DNA of 64,000 nt from Xestospongia bergquistia. Its lineage: Eukaryota; Porifera; Demospongiae; Haplosclerida; Petrosiidae. Below the pieces are notes generated by a model. It was not told the origin of the DNA. It worked only from the letters and a program-made list of their open reading frames with translations, and did no database searches. Below are positions 1 to 19,855 of the stretch, piece after piece (positions within the stretch are counted from its first letter, which is position 1; every line of letters starts with the position of its first letter). The stretch lies in assembly GCA_963965975.1 (NCBI GenBank), contig OZ014413.1, positions 2,304,001 to 2,368,000 on the forward strand, given 5' to 3'. The translations under genes and the position numbers were made by a program.

Positions 1-2740
<2,740 letters not shown>

Positions 2741-3372
2741 AAACTTGATTTTGAATTGAGAAATGTTTACTTTGTGACTAGTTTGTTCTATTTATTAACA
2801 GTATTTTAATGCTTGTGGTAGATGTTAAATGAAAAGTTTTTATTAAAATCTTTCTAGATAAAGAAATTCATTATATGAACTTGTTAATAGTACTCACACT
2901 TTATTTAAATTGTTCTGTAGTATACATGCAGTTGTAGTATAATTAAATAAATAATTTAGAACAATAGTCCCTATGGGTCTTGACTAATTATGAAAATTTT
3001 GTATACAATACACATAATGCATGATAACTAATTACACTTTAGGTTTGTGTAATTTTGATAATACAGGCTTCCATACTTTCCTCTACATTATGTGTTAATT
3101 ATAATTATACAGTACGACAAAGAGTATAAGGTTAATATGGAATCATGTCATTAACTCCAGTCATTATAATATTGTGTAGTAAGTATTGTTTGGTTCAATA
3201 AGTTGATAAAGTTTGAATTTTTTATTTTTAAATGAAAATGAAAAGTAATCAATCAATAGGATTGACTCCTAATGAGTCATGAAACACTACTGTCCTATTT
3301 CTATGTCCTAATATCTACTAATTGTACTAGCTCCTAATGATTTAGTACAATATTATCTTGTTATGAAGTTCA
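2741..3372. other. Convergent intergenic spacer of unit 1
   Basis: AT-rich 3' flanks of the PI3K fragment (+) and the lectin (-). No open reading frame of interest. It repeats nearly unchanged in units 2 (7240-7871), 3 (13590-14221) and 4 (18330-~18914), with small indels in unit 4. Confidence 0.7.
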
Positions 3373-4110
3373 TTACTTGTATAAAAGTAAGGCAAATGCA
3401 TCAACATCATGTCCACATTTAGATAGCATTCCTCCAGGTATACCTGAGCCAATGATAGGTACATATGGATGGCCTATAGTTTGCCCAATTTCAAAGTGTC
3501 CTCCATAATTAGTTCGAAACTCGATTTTCATGAAACGACCATGACCGCCACATTTGTCATTACCCCAATATCTAAGTTGTGTAATACGCTCTCCAAACCG
3601 AAAATAGTATTGACGTGATTCTCCTCCTGGTATTCCACATCTGTAGTATCTTGGATTGTAAGTTTTGAAGTCTTTAAATTTTAAGTAATGAATTTCTATG
3701 CTCCGAATTGAGTGAGGTTGTGCATGAACCCTTATCCAGGTAATGTGTGTCTTGGTATTTGCATTGATATTGATATTTAGTGGGCCACCACCACTTCCTC
3801 CAATACGGACATTGTCACCATATATATGAGTATAAATATTGTGATCTCTGTATTGAAGGCAATGAGCAACAGTTGATGTAACATTCTTTACTCCTGTAGC
3901 TTGGTCTACAATGTAACTTTCGATGTAAGTCTTGTCTTGTGGAACATCTGCTTCCTTGCTATTATCATTTTCAGAATTGACCGTAACAAATTCCTCCCAA
4001 TATTGGATTCCTTCCTTCTCATTGTTTGTAGAGTAACGTTGAAGAGTTGCTGCATTGAGATGCAGTCCTGACATCAAAAGTAGAAATGAGATTATTGCTG
4101 AACACCACAT
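3373..4110 (-). CDS. Secreted jacalin-like lectin, copy 1
   Basis: One exon, 245 aa. Residues 1-20 are a signal peptide (hydrophobic FLLLMSGLHLNA). Residues 21-95 are a polar linker with an N-glycosylation sequon (N76-V-T). From about residue 99 to the end is a jacalin-like beta-prism pattern: IGGSGGGPLN, ITWIRVH, then GGESRQYYFRFGERITQL, KIEFRTNYGGHFEIG, and the closing GSGIPGGML...GHDVDAFALLL, as in the family ending G..LDAIG. Four Cys (84, 158, 187, 232) could form disulfides. Jacalin domains bind carbohydrates; the ligand is unknown. It is convergent with the PI3K copy (633 bp between stops) and has its own TATA box about 120 bp upstream. No pore-forming module is attached. Natterin-type assignment is an alternative but only the lectin part is visible. 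Confidence 0.8.
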   Translation of the reverse strand: MWCSAIISFLLLMSGLHLNAATLQRYSTNNEKEGIQYWEEFVTVNSENDNSKEADVPQDKTYIESYIVDQATGVKNVTSTVAHCLQYRDHNIYTHIYGDNVRIGGSGGGPLNININANTKTHITWIRVHAQPHSIRSIEIHYLKFKDFKTYNPRYYRCGIPGGESRQYYFRFGERITQLRYWGNDKCGGHGRFMKIEFRTNYGGHFEIGQTIGHPYVPIIGSGIPGGMLSKCGHDVDAFALLLYK

Positions 4111-4229
4111 TGCGATAAGAGAGAGCAGTAATGATAGTAGCAGTCAAAGTAACAACTATGTTATGATATTATGAGAGTACACACTTTCTTCACACAGTCT
4201 CTGAATGAAGTTCTACTTTATTTCTCTCA

Positions 4230-4237
4230 CTTTTATA
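4230..4237 (-). promoter_or_regulatory. TATA box of lectin copy 1
   Basis: Minus-strand TATAAAAG about 120 bp upstream of the lectin ATG at 4110. The same octamer lies at the same distance in copy 2 (8729-8736), copy 3 (15079-15086) and copy 4 (19774-19781). The interval between this promoter and the next PI3K exon (4238-4495) holds no gene. Confidence 0.65.
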
Positions 4238-4495
4238 GCAAAACAAACATTCCAAAGAAACTTTGATGGTTTCTCTACCAAATTAATTATCATAAGAATG
4301 GAGGAAGAATTTAACCTGATCAATTAATCATTAATTATTTAATCATTTGTACTAAGCATTAAAACTTGCTATAGTGTTCCAGACTCTCTCATTTATTAAA
4401 AATGTAACTGAAGTTTTACACAGAGTAATATAGTATACATTATTTCAGTTTGTAATAGTTTAGCATAGAATATATACTCTCATTTTTCTGTGTAG

Positions 4496-7239
<2,744 letters not shown>

Positions 7240-7871
7240 AAACTTGATTTTGAATTGAGAAATGTTTACTTTGTGACTAGTTTGTTCTATTTATTAACAG
7301 TATTTTAATGCTTGTGGTAGATGTTAAATGAAAAGTTTTTATTAAAATCTTTCTAGATAAAGAAATTCATTATATGAACTTGTTAATAGTACTCACACTT
7401 TATTTAAATTGTTCTGTAGTATACATGCAGTTGTAGTATAATTAAATAAATAATTTAGAACAATAGTCCCTATGGGTCTTGACTAATTATGAAAATTTTG
7501 TATACAATACACATAATGCATGATAACTAATTACACTTTAGGTTTGTGTAATTTTGATAATACAGGCTTCCATACTTTCCTCTACATTATGTGTTAATTA
7601 TAATTATACAGTACGACAAAGAGTATAAGGTTAATATGGAATCATGTCATTAACTCCAGTCATTATAATATTGTGTAGTAAGTATTGTTTGGTTCAATAA
7701 GTTGATAAAGTTTGAATTTTTTATTTTTAAATGAAAATGAAAAGTAATCAATCAATAGGATTGACTCCTAATGAGTCATGAAACACTACTGTCCTATTTC
7801 TATGTCCTAATATCTACTAATTGTACTAGCTCCTAATGATTTAGTACAATATTATCTTGTTATGAAGTTCA

Positions 7872-8609
7872 TTACTTGTATAAAAGTAAGGCAAATGCAT
7901 CAACATCATGTCCACATTTAGATAGCATTCCTCCAGGTATACCTGAGCCAATGATAGGTACATATGGATGGCCTATAGTTTGCCCAATTTCAAAGTGTCC
8001 TCCATAATTAGTTCGAAACTCGATTTTCATGAAACGACCATGACCGCCACATTTGTTATTACCCCAATATCTAAGTTGTGTAATACACTCTCCAAACCGA
8101 AAATAGTATTGACGTGATTCTCCTCCTGGTATTCCACATCTGTAGTATCTTGGATTGTAAGTTTTGAAGTCTTTAAATTTTAAGTAATGAATTTCTATGC
8201 TCCGAATTGAGTGAGGTTGTGCATGAACCCTTATCCAGGTAATGCGTGTCTTGGTATTTGCATTGATATTGACATTTAGTGGGCTACCACCACTTCCTCC
8301 AATACGGACATTGTCACCATATATATGAGTATTAATATTGTGATCTCTGTATTGAAGGCAATGAGCAACAGTTGATGTAACATTCTTTACTCCTGTAGCT
8401 TGGTCTACAATGTAACTTTCGATGTAAGTCTTGTCTTGTGGAACATCTGCTTCCTTGCTATTATCATTTTCAGAATTGACCGTATCAAATTCCTCCCAAT
8501 ATTGGATTCCTTCCTTCTCATTGTTTGTAGAGTAACGTTGGAGAGTTGCTGCATTGAGATGCAGTCCTGACATCAAAAGTAGAAATGGGATTATTGCTGA
8601 ACACCACAT
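7872..8609 (-). CDS. Secreted jacalin-like lectin, copy 2
   Basis: 245 aa, one exon, same layout as copy 1 (signal peptide, linker with NVT sequon, jacalin-like domain). It differs from copy 1 at a few residues (S8P, V42D, Y93N, G109S, I113V, H122R, R175C, D185N), several of them in the lectin domain, including GGSGGG to GGSGGS. The protein is identical to copy 3, implying a very recent duplication or gene conversion between units 2 and 3. Its promoter TATA is at 8729-8736; a hAT element begins about 170 bp further upstream. Confidence 0.8.
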   Translation of the reverse strand: MWCSAIIPFLLLMSGLHLNAATLQRYSTNNEKEGIQYWEEFDTVNSENDNSKEADVPQDKTYIESYIVDQATGVKNVTSTVAHCLQYRDHNINTHIYGDNVRIGGSGGSPLNVNINANTKTRITWIRVHAQPHSIRSIEIHYLKFKDFKTYNPRYYRCGIPGGESRQYYFRFGECITQLRYWGNNKCGGHGRFMKIEFRTNYGGHFEIGQTIGHPYVPIIGSGIPGGMLSKCGHDVDAFALLLYK

Positions 8610-9177
8610 TGTGATAAGAGAGAGCAGTAATGATAGTAGCAGTCAAAGTAACAACTATGTTATGATATTATGAGAGTACACACTTTCTTCACACAGTCTC
8701 TGAATGAAGTTCTACTTTATTTCTCTCACTTTTATAGCAAAACAAACATTCCAAAGAAACTTTGATGGTTTCTCTACCAAATTAATTATCATAAGAATGG
8801 AGGAAGAATTTAACCTGATCAATTAATCATTAATTATTTAATCATTTGTACTAAGCATTAAAACTTGCTATAGTGTTCCAGACTCTCTCATTTATTAAAA
8901 ATTAGTGTTGTAATTGTTTAACAATAACTAAAACTAAAACTATTTTTGTAATTGCCAAATCATTATTGTTAACAATAACAAACTATAACTAAAATTAACC
9001 AGCCATTGATTTACAATTAATAACAAAAACTAAAATTCCATGAAATTAGTTGTGAATTTTAGTTTTTTCATTTCTAGATTTCACGCAATCAGATCAGTTA
9101 ACCATTCAAAATTTCAAATGTGTAAACAGTTAAACACAAACTAAAATAACAATCAATTAAGTGAATGATCAAGCTGA

Positions 9178-9230
9178 ATGGTCAAAAGAAAGTTGTGAGA
9201 CAGGCTGTCTCACAACTTTCTTTTGACCAT
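9178..9230. repeat. Perfect 26-bp inverted repeat, 1-nt spacer, inside the hAT element
   Basis: Left arm 9178-9203 and right arm 9205-9230 are exact reverse complements, separated by one base: a long cruciform-prone palindrome just upstream of the transposase ORF. It is followed at once by a second inverted repeat (9230-9244 / 9276-9290, TACTGTATGTCACAT and complement). It may be the left transposase-binding region or a nested element. Confidence 0.9.
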
Positions 9231-9308
9231 ACTGTATGTCACATTGCAAACAGCTGTCTCAGACTGCTGCTTGCCATGTGACATACAGTATCTGGCATTC
9301 TGATCAAG

Positions 9309-10285
9309 ATGGCTATAGCAGCAGTACAACCTGGAAGGCCAAAAACCAGCCCAGTTTGGGACTATTTTAAATATGATGTGAGTCTAGGAAAGACTGTGTG
9401 CCAAATTGATGTAAATGGTAAACATTGGCTTTTGGAAAGCAAAGAGAGTGTCTGCCTATTAACTGAAGTGCTTGAATGGAATGGCTTACAAACCAGCAAA
9501 TGGAAAAAGATCAATAATATCGTTGACTTCCTCCAACCATTTGCTGAATACACAACGTTGTGTTGTGGAGAAGATTACACCTCCCTTTCTGCTGTAGTGC
9601 CAATCATTATATGGAACTTAACTGCCATCTTCAAGAAATGCAGAAACAACCAGGAATGGGCACTGTTGCTAGAGTCTTACATAGTGAAATGCACAAGCGT
9701 TTTGACAGATATATTGATCCATCTGTTGATTTATTTGATGGTTTCCATATTGTTTCCATACTACTTGACCCACAATATTCTTTGATTCTTTCCAATGAAC
9801 AGCTAGACGAAGGAATATGCTACTTAAAGGAACTTGTCAAGTATTTCGTTGATACACAAGTACAAAGTCACGGCAAAACCAGAGATGAAAAAGACATTAC
9901 CACCCAAGAAAATACCAAAGAACTGGTCATTGAGCTACCACTTAAAAAGTTTCGGCATTTGTCAAAGCTGGTTTCTAAGCAGAATAAAGAAATTGCATCA
10001 ACTACCTCTGAAGAACAAGAAGAAATTTTTCATTCAACAAAGAAAGAGCAACCCTCCAGATGCGATGGAGGCTTTGGACTTCTGGGTCAAATCAGAGTCA
10101 CTATTTCCAATACTCTCTAAGTTAGCATGTGATGTACTAGTTGTGCCAGCCTCTTTAGCACCTGTAGAAAGGATTTTATTTCAATAGTTGGAAATGCATG
10201 TATTGGAAAAAGAAATAGGCTAATTGGTAATAACCTTGAAAGAGAAGTATTGATCAAAAATAACAAGGATTACTTGCATATTTAG
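9309..10285 (+). pseudogene. hAT transposase relic (BED-type start, frameshifted, internally deleted)
   Basis: Starts with a BED-finger-like beginning (RPKTSPVWDYFKYD at 9330-9380) but then jumps into the middle of a transposase, so most of the finger and the N-terminal catalytic region are gone. After a frameshift near 9,600-9,650, homologous sequence continues in frame +2 (VARVLHSEMHKRFDRYI..., 9,665 on), then in a third frame near 10,060-10,190: a hAT dimerisation domain ending LVVPASLAPVERILF, the family's (I/V)PASSAPSER-like signature. Coding sense continues past 10,190 in another frame (RNRLIGNNL) to a TAG at 10,283-10,285. No active transposase is possible. Confidence 0.85.
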
Positions 10286-10719
10286 CATGTAGTTAAGTTT
10301 ATTAACTTCTTTAGTTTATTGATTTATAATAACAATAACTAAAAACCTATTACTATAACTAAAAGTAAAATTCTTGGAGTTTTTGTGAACAATTAATAAC
10401 TAAAACAATAATTATTACAAATGCTTTACAATAACAATAACTATAACTAAAATACTAATCCATTACTTTTACATTACTATTAAAAATGTAACTGAAGTTT
10501 TACACAGAGTAATATAGTATACATTATTTCAGTTTGTAATAGTTTAGCATAGAATATATACTCTCATTTTTCTGTGTAGAGCTGAGATGCATCTTCCTAT
10601 TGTATCTGTACGATGTGGCCTTGTGCTAGATGCTTATTGTAGGGGGTGTGGTCAATACCGATCATCACTGGCATCTCAGGTGAGGAGGATATTAGGAGAG
10701 CAATATACATAATTAAAAA

Positions 10720-10767
<48 letters not shown>

Positions 10768-11410
10768 ATATATATATGTACTTGTAATATTTGTGTAATT
10801 TATACATGTACATTTACATGTAGGTTGAGGCTATGAACTAGTGGATTCAATTAACAACTGAGCTCCAAAAACAAAAGCAAGCTAAAGTCGAAGAATTCAA
10901 AGACTACCTTAAAAGTCCACATTTGTTAAAAGCTATGGAAGACCTACGCTCACCTCTTAATCCGTCACTCCTGTTTAAAGAACTAAAGTATGTAGTAACT
11001 TTACTCTATATACTAGTATAATGTTTTTAAAAGTTTTATTTTAGATCTCTAAGATTTGTTAAATGTGCTATGTTAAGTTTTTCTGTATTGTAAAAGGTGG
11101 TTATGTTAATAGCAATGCCAATTTGGGACATGTATTTGATATTTGATTGATATACTACACACATGTATACCATATGATGCCTAGTAAAGATCATGTACAC
11201 ATTGTATAGAATGATGTCATGTTTCTCTTACTTAGAGCGGAGAAGTGTAAAGTAATGGACAGTAAAATGAGACCTCTCTGGCTTAATTTTGAGAACTTGG
11301 ATCCTCTTGGAAAACCCATCTTACAAATCTTTAAGAATGGAGATGGTACGATGCTGCATGTCAAATTACATACAGACTGTCAATGTACATGTATACTGAC
11401 AGTCTGTATA

Positions 11411-11650
11411 TGTGACCTGATTTGCAAAAAGGGACCACTTCTGTCACAACATTTGTGACCTGATTTGTGAAAAAAACACTGTCAAAACATAACAATGAAC
11501 AGTTTTACATACATGTAGAATAGTTATGCATATCTATCAACTGTATGTATACAAAACTGAGATGTTTGAGATGTTTTAACAGTAGTTTGTTCAAAAGTCA
11601 GGTCACAAATGTTTTGACAGAAGTGGTCCCTTTTTGCAAATCAGGTCACA
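11411..11650. mobile_element. MITE-A copy in intron 3 of PI3K copy 3 (240 bp)
   Basis: Long imperfect terminal inverted repeats: TGTGACCTGATTTGCAAAAA at the left and its complement at the right, extending through GGGACCACTTCTGTCA. It is flanked by TATA on both sides. It is absent from units 1-2, where the site reads GTATA-A-TATA. The same family recurs in the CD225 cluster (43571-43830, 45913-46148, partial 44151-44311). Confidence 0.88.
11460..11640. other. Interior of MITE-A
   Basis: AT-rich interior between the inverted repeats of the 11411-11650 element. It contains a second internal pair (TTTGTGACCTGATTTGTG and AGTCAGGTCACAAATG), so the element is a nested double inverted repeat. No coding potential. 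Confidence 0.6.
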
Positions 11651-12761
11651 TATAATTACATATACATGGACACTGTACATTGCACATGCAATGTTTTACG
11701 AACGCTTTCTATCTTTGTCTTTTTAGATTTACGTCAAGACATGCTAACTCTACAAGTTATGAGTATTATGGATAACCTATAGAGAGAAAATGGCCTGGAC
11801 CTAAGGTCAGCAATATTATTGTTACATATTTAGCTACTCTTTATTTATTCCTAGGTACAAATAAAAATAGTACATATATATTTGTTTTTATGTACAATTG
11901 CCAAACATGTTTAGTTTGTTTGTTAGTTGTTGTCTTTTTTTAGGATGAATCCTTATGCTTGCCTATCTATGGGAGATCAAGTCGGTCTTATTGAAGTAGT
12001 ATTGAATTCTGATACAATAGCTAAGATACAGAAAAAGCAGAGTGGAGCTAGAGGAGCATTTGATAAAAAGCTTTTGTATTCCTGGTTGAAAAGTAACAAC
12101 AAAACACCTGAAGAGTAAGCTTTGTTTTTTCAATGCATACTATGTGTGTTTGATTCCTTTACTTGTTTGTGAATTGATACATTACATGTATTGTATGTAC
12201 ATATATGTGCAACCATTTTCAACAAATCACTAAACATTAGGTAAGAATTTCAAAATTGTATGTGTTCTATCAAGTACTATTTAGTTACATGTATTTTGTG
12301 TAGGAAGTCAACAATAATTGGTATCAGAAATTGTTAACTTCCTGTATGAAAACCATGTAACCGTAAAAATAACATGTTCTTTTTAAGAGCTATTTTGTGG
12401 CTGGATGACTATGGAATTTAGAGTACATGTGAATTACTTACTACACAATTGTTGCTTTATAAAAGTATGACATACTAAAATTACATAGTAATTCATGGGA
12501 AGTCTATTATACCACAGTAACCATCCATGTAAGGTATAAAATAGTTGTTAAAATGATACATTAATCTTTACAGTGAATTGTTGTTGACTTTCTATACAAA
12601 ATGACTAAATAGTACTTGTTAGAACATACACAACATTTTACAAATCTTATCAGACTTTGTTGCCTTTTTCAAAAAGATGGTCACATACTACATGTATTTC
12701 ATGTATATGTACATGTACTTCTATTATTATTTGATATTGTATGAACGTTTCCATACAGTGA

Positions 12762-12920
<159 letters not shown>

Positions 12921-13032
12921 TAGCATACAATACATGTATGATTATGTTCACTGCATGAGAATTGAAGAGGAGAGTGTATGAAGGCTATGAAGAAAATTCT
13001 ATTATTCAATGTTTGTTTTTCTAATGCTGTAG

Positions 13033-13179
<147 letters not shown>

Positions 13180-14221
13180 TAAGCTGTTATTAATATTTCA
13201 TGAAAAATATATTTTAATTGTTGGTTATGTGATTTAAATCCAGTTTACTTTTAAAGCCAAAACTTCATTTACAACTTCCTATAATGTTGTGTCTTATTAT
13301 CACACATCTTTTTTCCTTTAGATTTAAGAAACTCTGCAGAGAAGCCTTCATGCTTCTCCGTCAAAAAGGTGATTTATTTATTACTCTCTTCACAATGATG
13401 TTATCGACGAGGATACCCGAGTTACGTAGTGTTGATGATATTCGTTACATCAGTAATGCTCTATGCCTCTCAAAGTCAGACAATGATGCCTTGGCTGACT
13501 TCAATAAAAAGTTTACTGAGGCAATTAAGCATTCTTGGAGTGTCAGTGTTAACTGGTATTTCCATAATGTGGTTCATGCCGGAAACTAGAAACTTGATTT
13601 TGAATTGAGAAATGTTTACTTTGTGACTAGTTTGTTCTATTTATTAACAGTATTTTAATGCTTGTGGTAGATGTTAAATGAAAAGTTTTTATTAAAATCT
13701 TTCTAGATAAAGAAATTCATTATATGAACTTGTTAATAGTACTCACACTTTATTTAAATTGTTCTGTAGTATACATGCAGTTGTAATATAATTAAATAAA
13801 TAATTTAGAACAATAGTCCCTATGGGTCTTGACTAATTATGAAAATTTTGTATACAATACACATAATGCATGATAATTAATTACACTTTAGGTTTGTGTA
13901 ATTTTGATAATACAGGCTTCCATACTTTCCTCTACATTATGTGTTAATTATAATTATACAGTACGACAAAGAGTATAAGGTTAATATGGAATCATGTCTT
14001 TAACTCCAGTCATTATAATATTGTGTAGTAAGTATTGTTTGGTTCAATAAGTTGATAAAGTTTGAATTTTTTATTTTTAAATGAAAATGAAAAGTAATCA
14101 ATCAATAGGATTGACTCCTAATGAGTCATGAAACACTACTGTCCTATTTCTATGTCCTAATATCTACTAATTGTACTAGCTCCTAATGATTTAGTACAAT
14201 ATTATCTTGTTATGAAGTTCA

Positions 14222-14959
14222 TTACTTGTATAAAAGTAAGGCAAATGCATCAACATCATGTCCACATTTAGATAGCATTCCTCCAGGTATACCTGAGCCA
14301 ATGATAGGTACATATGGATGGCCTATAGTTTGCCCAATTTCAAAGTGTCCTCCATAATTAGTTCGAAACTCGATTTTCATGAAACGACCATGACCGCCAC
14401 ATTTGTTATTACCCCAATATCTAAGTTGTGTAATACACTCTCCAAACCGAAAATAGTATTGACGTGATTCTCCTCCTGGTATTCCACATCTGTAGTATCT
14501 TGGATTGTAAGTTTTGAAGTCTTTAAATTTTAAGTAATGAATTTCTATGCTCCGAATTGAGTGAGGTTGTGCATGAACCCTTATCCAGGTAATGCGTGTC
14601 TTGGTATTTGCATTGATATTGACATTTAGTGGGCTACCACCACTTCCTCCAATACGGACATTGTCACCATATATATGAGTATTAATATTGTGATCTCTGT
14701 ATTGAAGGCAATGAGCAACAGTTGATGTAACATTCTTTACTCCTGTAGCTTGGTCTACAATGTAACTTTCGATGTAAGTCTTGTCTTGTGGAACATCTGC
14801 TTCCTTGCTATTATCATTTTCAGAATTGACCGTATCAAATTCCTCCCAATATTGGATTCCTTCCTTCTCATTGTTTGTAGAGTAACGTTGGAGAGTTGCT
14901 GCATTGAGATGCAGTCCTGACATCAAAAGTAGAAATGGGATTATTGCTGAACACCACAT
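14222..14959 (-). CDS. Secreted jacalin-like lectin, copy 3
   Basis: 245 aa, identical in protein sequence to copy 2 (same signal peptide, N76 sequon, four Cys, jacalin-like C-terminal domain). Single exon, TATA box at 15079-15086, convergent with PI3K copy 3. It stays intact although the neighbouring kinase fragment carries extra nonsense codons, so the lectin may be the selected part of the repeat unit (inference). Confidence 0.8.
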   Translation of the reverse strand: MWCSAIIPFLLLMSGLHLNAATLQRYSTNNEKEGIQYWEEFDTVNSENDNSKEADVPQDKTYIESYIVDQATGVKNVTSTVAHCLQYRDHNINTHIYGDNVRIGGSGGSPLNVNINANTKTRITWIRVHAQPHSIRSIEIHYLKFKDFKTYNPRYYRCGIPGGESRQYYFRFGECITQLRYWGNNKCGGHGRFMKIEFRTNYGGHFEIGQTIGHPYVPIIGSGIPGGMLSKCGHDVDAFALLLYK

Positions 14960-15344
14960 TGTGATAAGAGAGAGCAGTAATGATAGTAGCAGTCAAAGTA
15001 ACAACTATGTTATGATATTATGAGAGTACACACTTTCTTCACACAGTCTCTGAATGAAGTTCTACTTTATTTCTCTCACTTTTATAGCAAAACAAACATT
15101 CCAAAGAAACTTTGATGGTTTCTCTACCAAATTAATTATCATAAGAATGGAGGAAGAATTTAACCTGATCAATTAATCATTAATTATTTAATCATTTGTA
15201 CTAAGCATTAAAACTTGCTATAGTGTTCCAGACTCTCTCATTTATTAAAAATGTAACTGAAGTTTTACACAGAGTAATATAGTATACATTATTTCAGTTT
15301 GTAATAGTTTAGCATAGAATATATACTCTCATTTTTCTGTGTAG

Positions 15345-18329
<2,985 letters not shown>

Positions 18330-18914
18330 AAACTTGATTTTGAGTTGAGAAATGTTTACTTTGTGACTAGTTTGTTCTATTTATTAACAGTATTTTAATG
18401 CTTGTGGTAGATGTTAAATGAAAAGTTTTTATTAAAATCTTTCTAGATAAAGAAATTCATTATATGAACTTGTTAATAGTACTCATGCTTTATTTAAATT
18501 GTTCTGTAGTATACATGCAGTTGTAATATAATTAAATAAATAATTTAGAACAATAGTCCCTATGGGTCTTGACTAATTATGAAAATTTTGTATACAATGC
18601 ATACATACTTTCCTCTACATTATGTGTTAATTATAATTATACAGTATGACAAAGAGTAATAAGGTTAATATGGAATCATGTCATTAACTCCAGTCATTAT
18701 AATATTGTGTAGTAAGTATGGTTTGGTTTAATAAGTTGACAAAGTTTGATTTTTTTTATTTTTAAATGAAAATGAAAAGTAATCAATCAATAGGATTGAC
18801 TCCTAATGAGTCATGAAACACTACTGTCCTATTTCTAGTACTACTGTCCTAATATCTACTAATTGTACTAGCTCCTAATGATCTAGTACAATAATATTAT
18901 CTTGTTATGAAGTT

Positions 18915-19655
18915 CATTACTTGTATAAAAGTAAGGCAAATGCATCAACATCATGTCCACATTAGATAGCATTCCTCCAGGTATACCTGAGCCAATGATA
19001 GGTACATATGGATGGCCTATAGTTTGCCCAATTTCAAAGTGTCCTCCATAATTAGTTCGAAACTCGATTTTCATGAAACGACCATGACCGCCACATTTGT
19101 CATTACCCCAATATCTAAGTTGTGTAATACGCTCTCCAAACCGAAAATAGTATTGATGTGATTCTCCTTTTGCTATTCCTCATCTGTAGTATCTTGGATT
19201 GTAAGTTTTGAAGTCTTTAAATTCTAAGTATTGAATTTCAATGCTCCGAATTGAGTGAGGTTGTGCATGAACCCTTATCCAGGTAATGCGTGTCTTGGTA
19301 TTTGCATTGATATTGACATTTAGTGGGCTACCACCAGTTCCTCCAATACGGACATTGTCACCATATATACAAGTATTAATATTATGATCTTTATATTGAA
19401 GGCAATGAGCAGCAGTTGATGTAACATTTCTTTACTCCTGTAGCTTGGTCTACAATGTAACTTTTGATGTAAGTCTTGTCTTGTGGAACATCTGCTTCCT
19501 TGCTATTATCATTTTCAGAATTGACCGTATCAAATTCCTCCCAATATTGGATTCCTTCCTTCTCATTGTTTGTAGGGTAACGTTGGAGAGTTGCTGCATT
19601 GAGATGCAGTCCTGACATCAAAAGTAGAAATGAGATTATTGCTGAACACCACATT
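18915..19655 (-). pseudogene. Jacalin-like lectin pseudogene, copy 4
   Basis: Aligns end to end with the intact lectins. Breaks: a 1-nt insertion near 19,428 (CATTTCTTTACTCC against CATTCTTTACTCC) shifts the frame just after the signal peptide/linker; TGT of the YRCGIPGG segment is TGA near 19,180; one T is lost near 18,963 (CACATTTAG to CACATTAG). The signal peptide remains intact, and an in-frame upstream ATG would extend it. A secreted ~100-aa remnant is possible but would lack the lectin domain. Confidence 0.88.
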
Positions 19656-19855
19656 GCAATAAGAGAGAGCAGTAATGATAGTAGCAGTCGAAATAACAAC
19701 TATGTTATGATATTATGAGAGTACATACTTTCTTCACACAGTCTCTGAATGAAGTTCTACTTTATTTCTCTCACTTTTATAGCAAAACAAACTTTCCAAA
19801 GAGACTTTGATGGTTTCTCTACCAAATTAATTATCATAACAATGGAGGAAAAAAT

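Larger units (their letters stand above)
8903..10479 (+). mobile_element. Decayed hAT-family DNA transposon, about 1.58 kb
   Basis: Bounded by an 8-bp direct repeat TTAAAAAT (8895-8902 and 10480-10487). The site occurs once, uninterrupted, in the equivalent positions of units 1 and 3, so the insertion is proven within the window. Termini TAGTGTTGTAA and (reverse complement) TAGTAATGTAA match 9 of 11, with subterminal repeats of the AACAATAACTAAA type at both ends. An 8-bp duplication, short TIRs and a broken transposase with the hAT C-terminal signature (see next entry) fix the superfamily. It is too short to be complete and is internally deleted. Confidence 0.92.

Noticed and set aside
3373..4110. 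Lectin as an aerolysin/natterin-type pore former
   Set aside because: Only signal peptide, linker and a jacalin-like domain are visible; no pore-forming module in 245 aa.
9362..9553. Antisense ORF in the hAT element
   Set aside because: Complement of the transposase relic.
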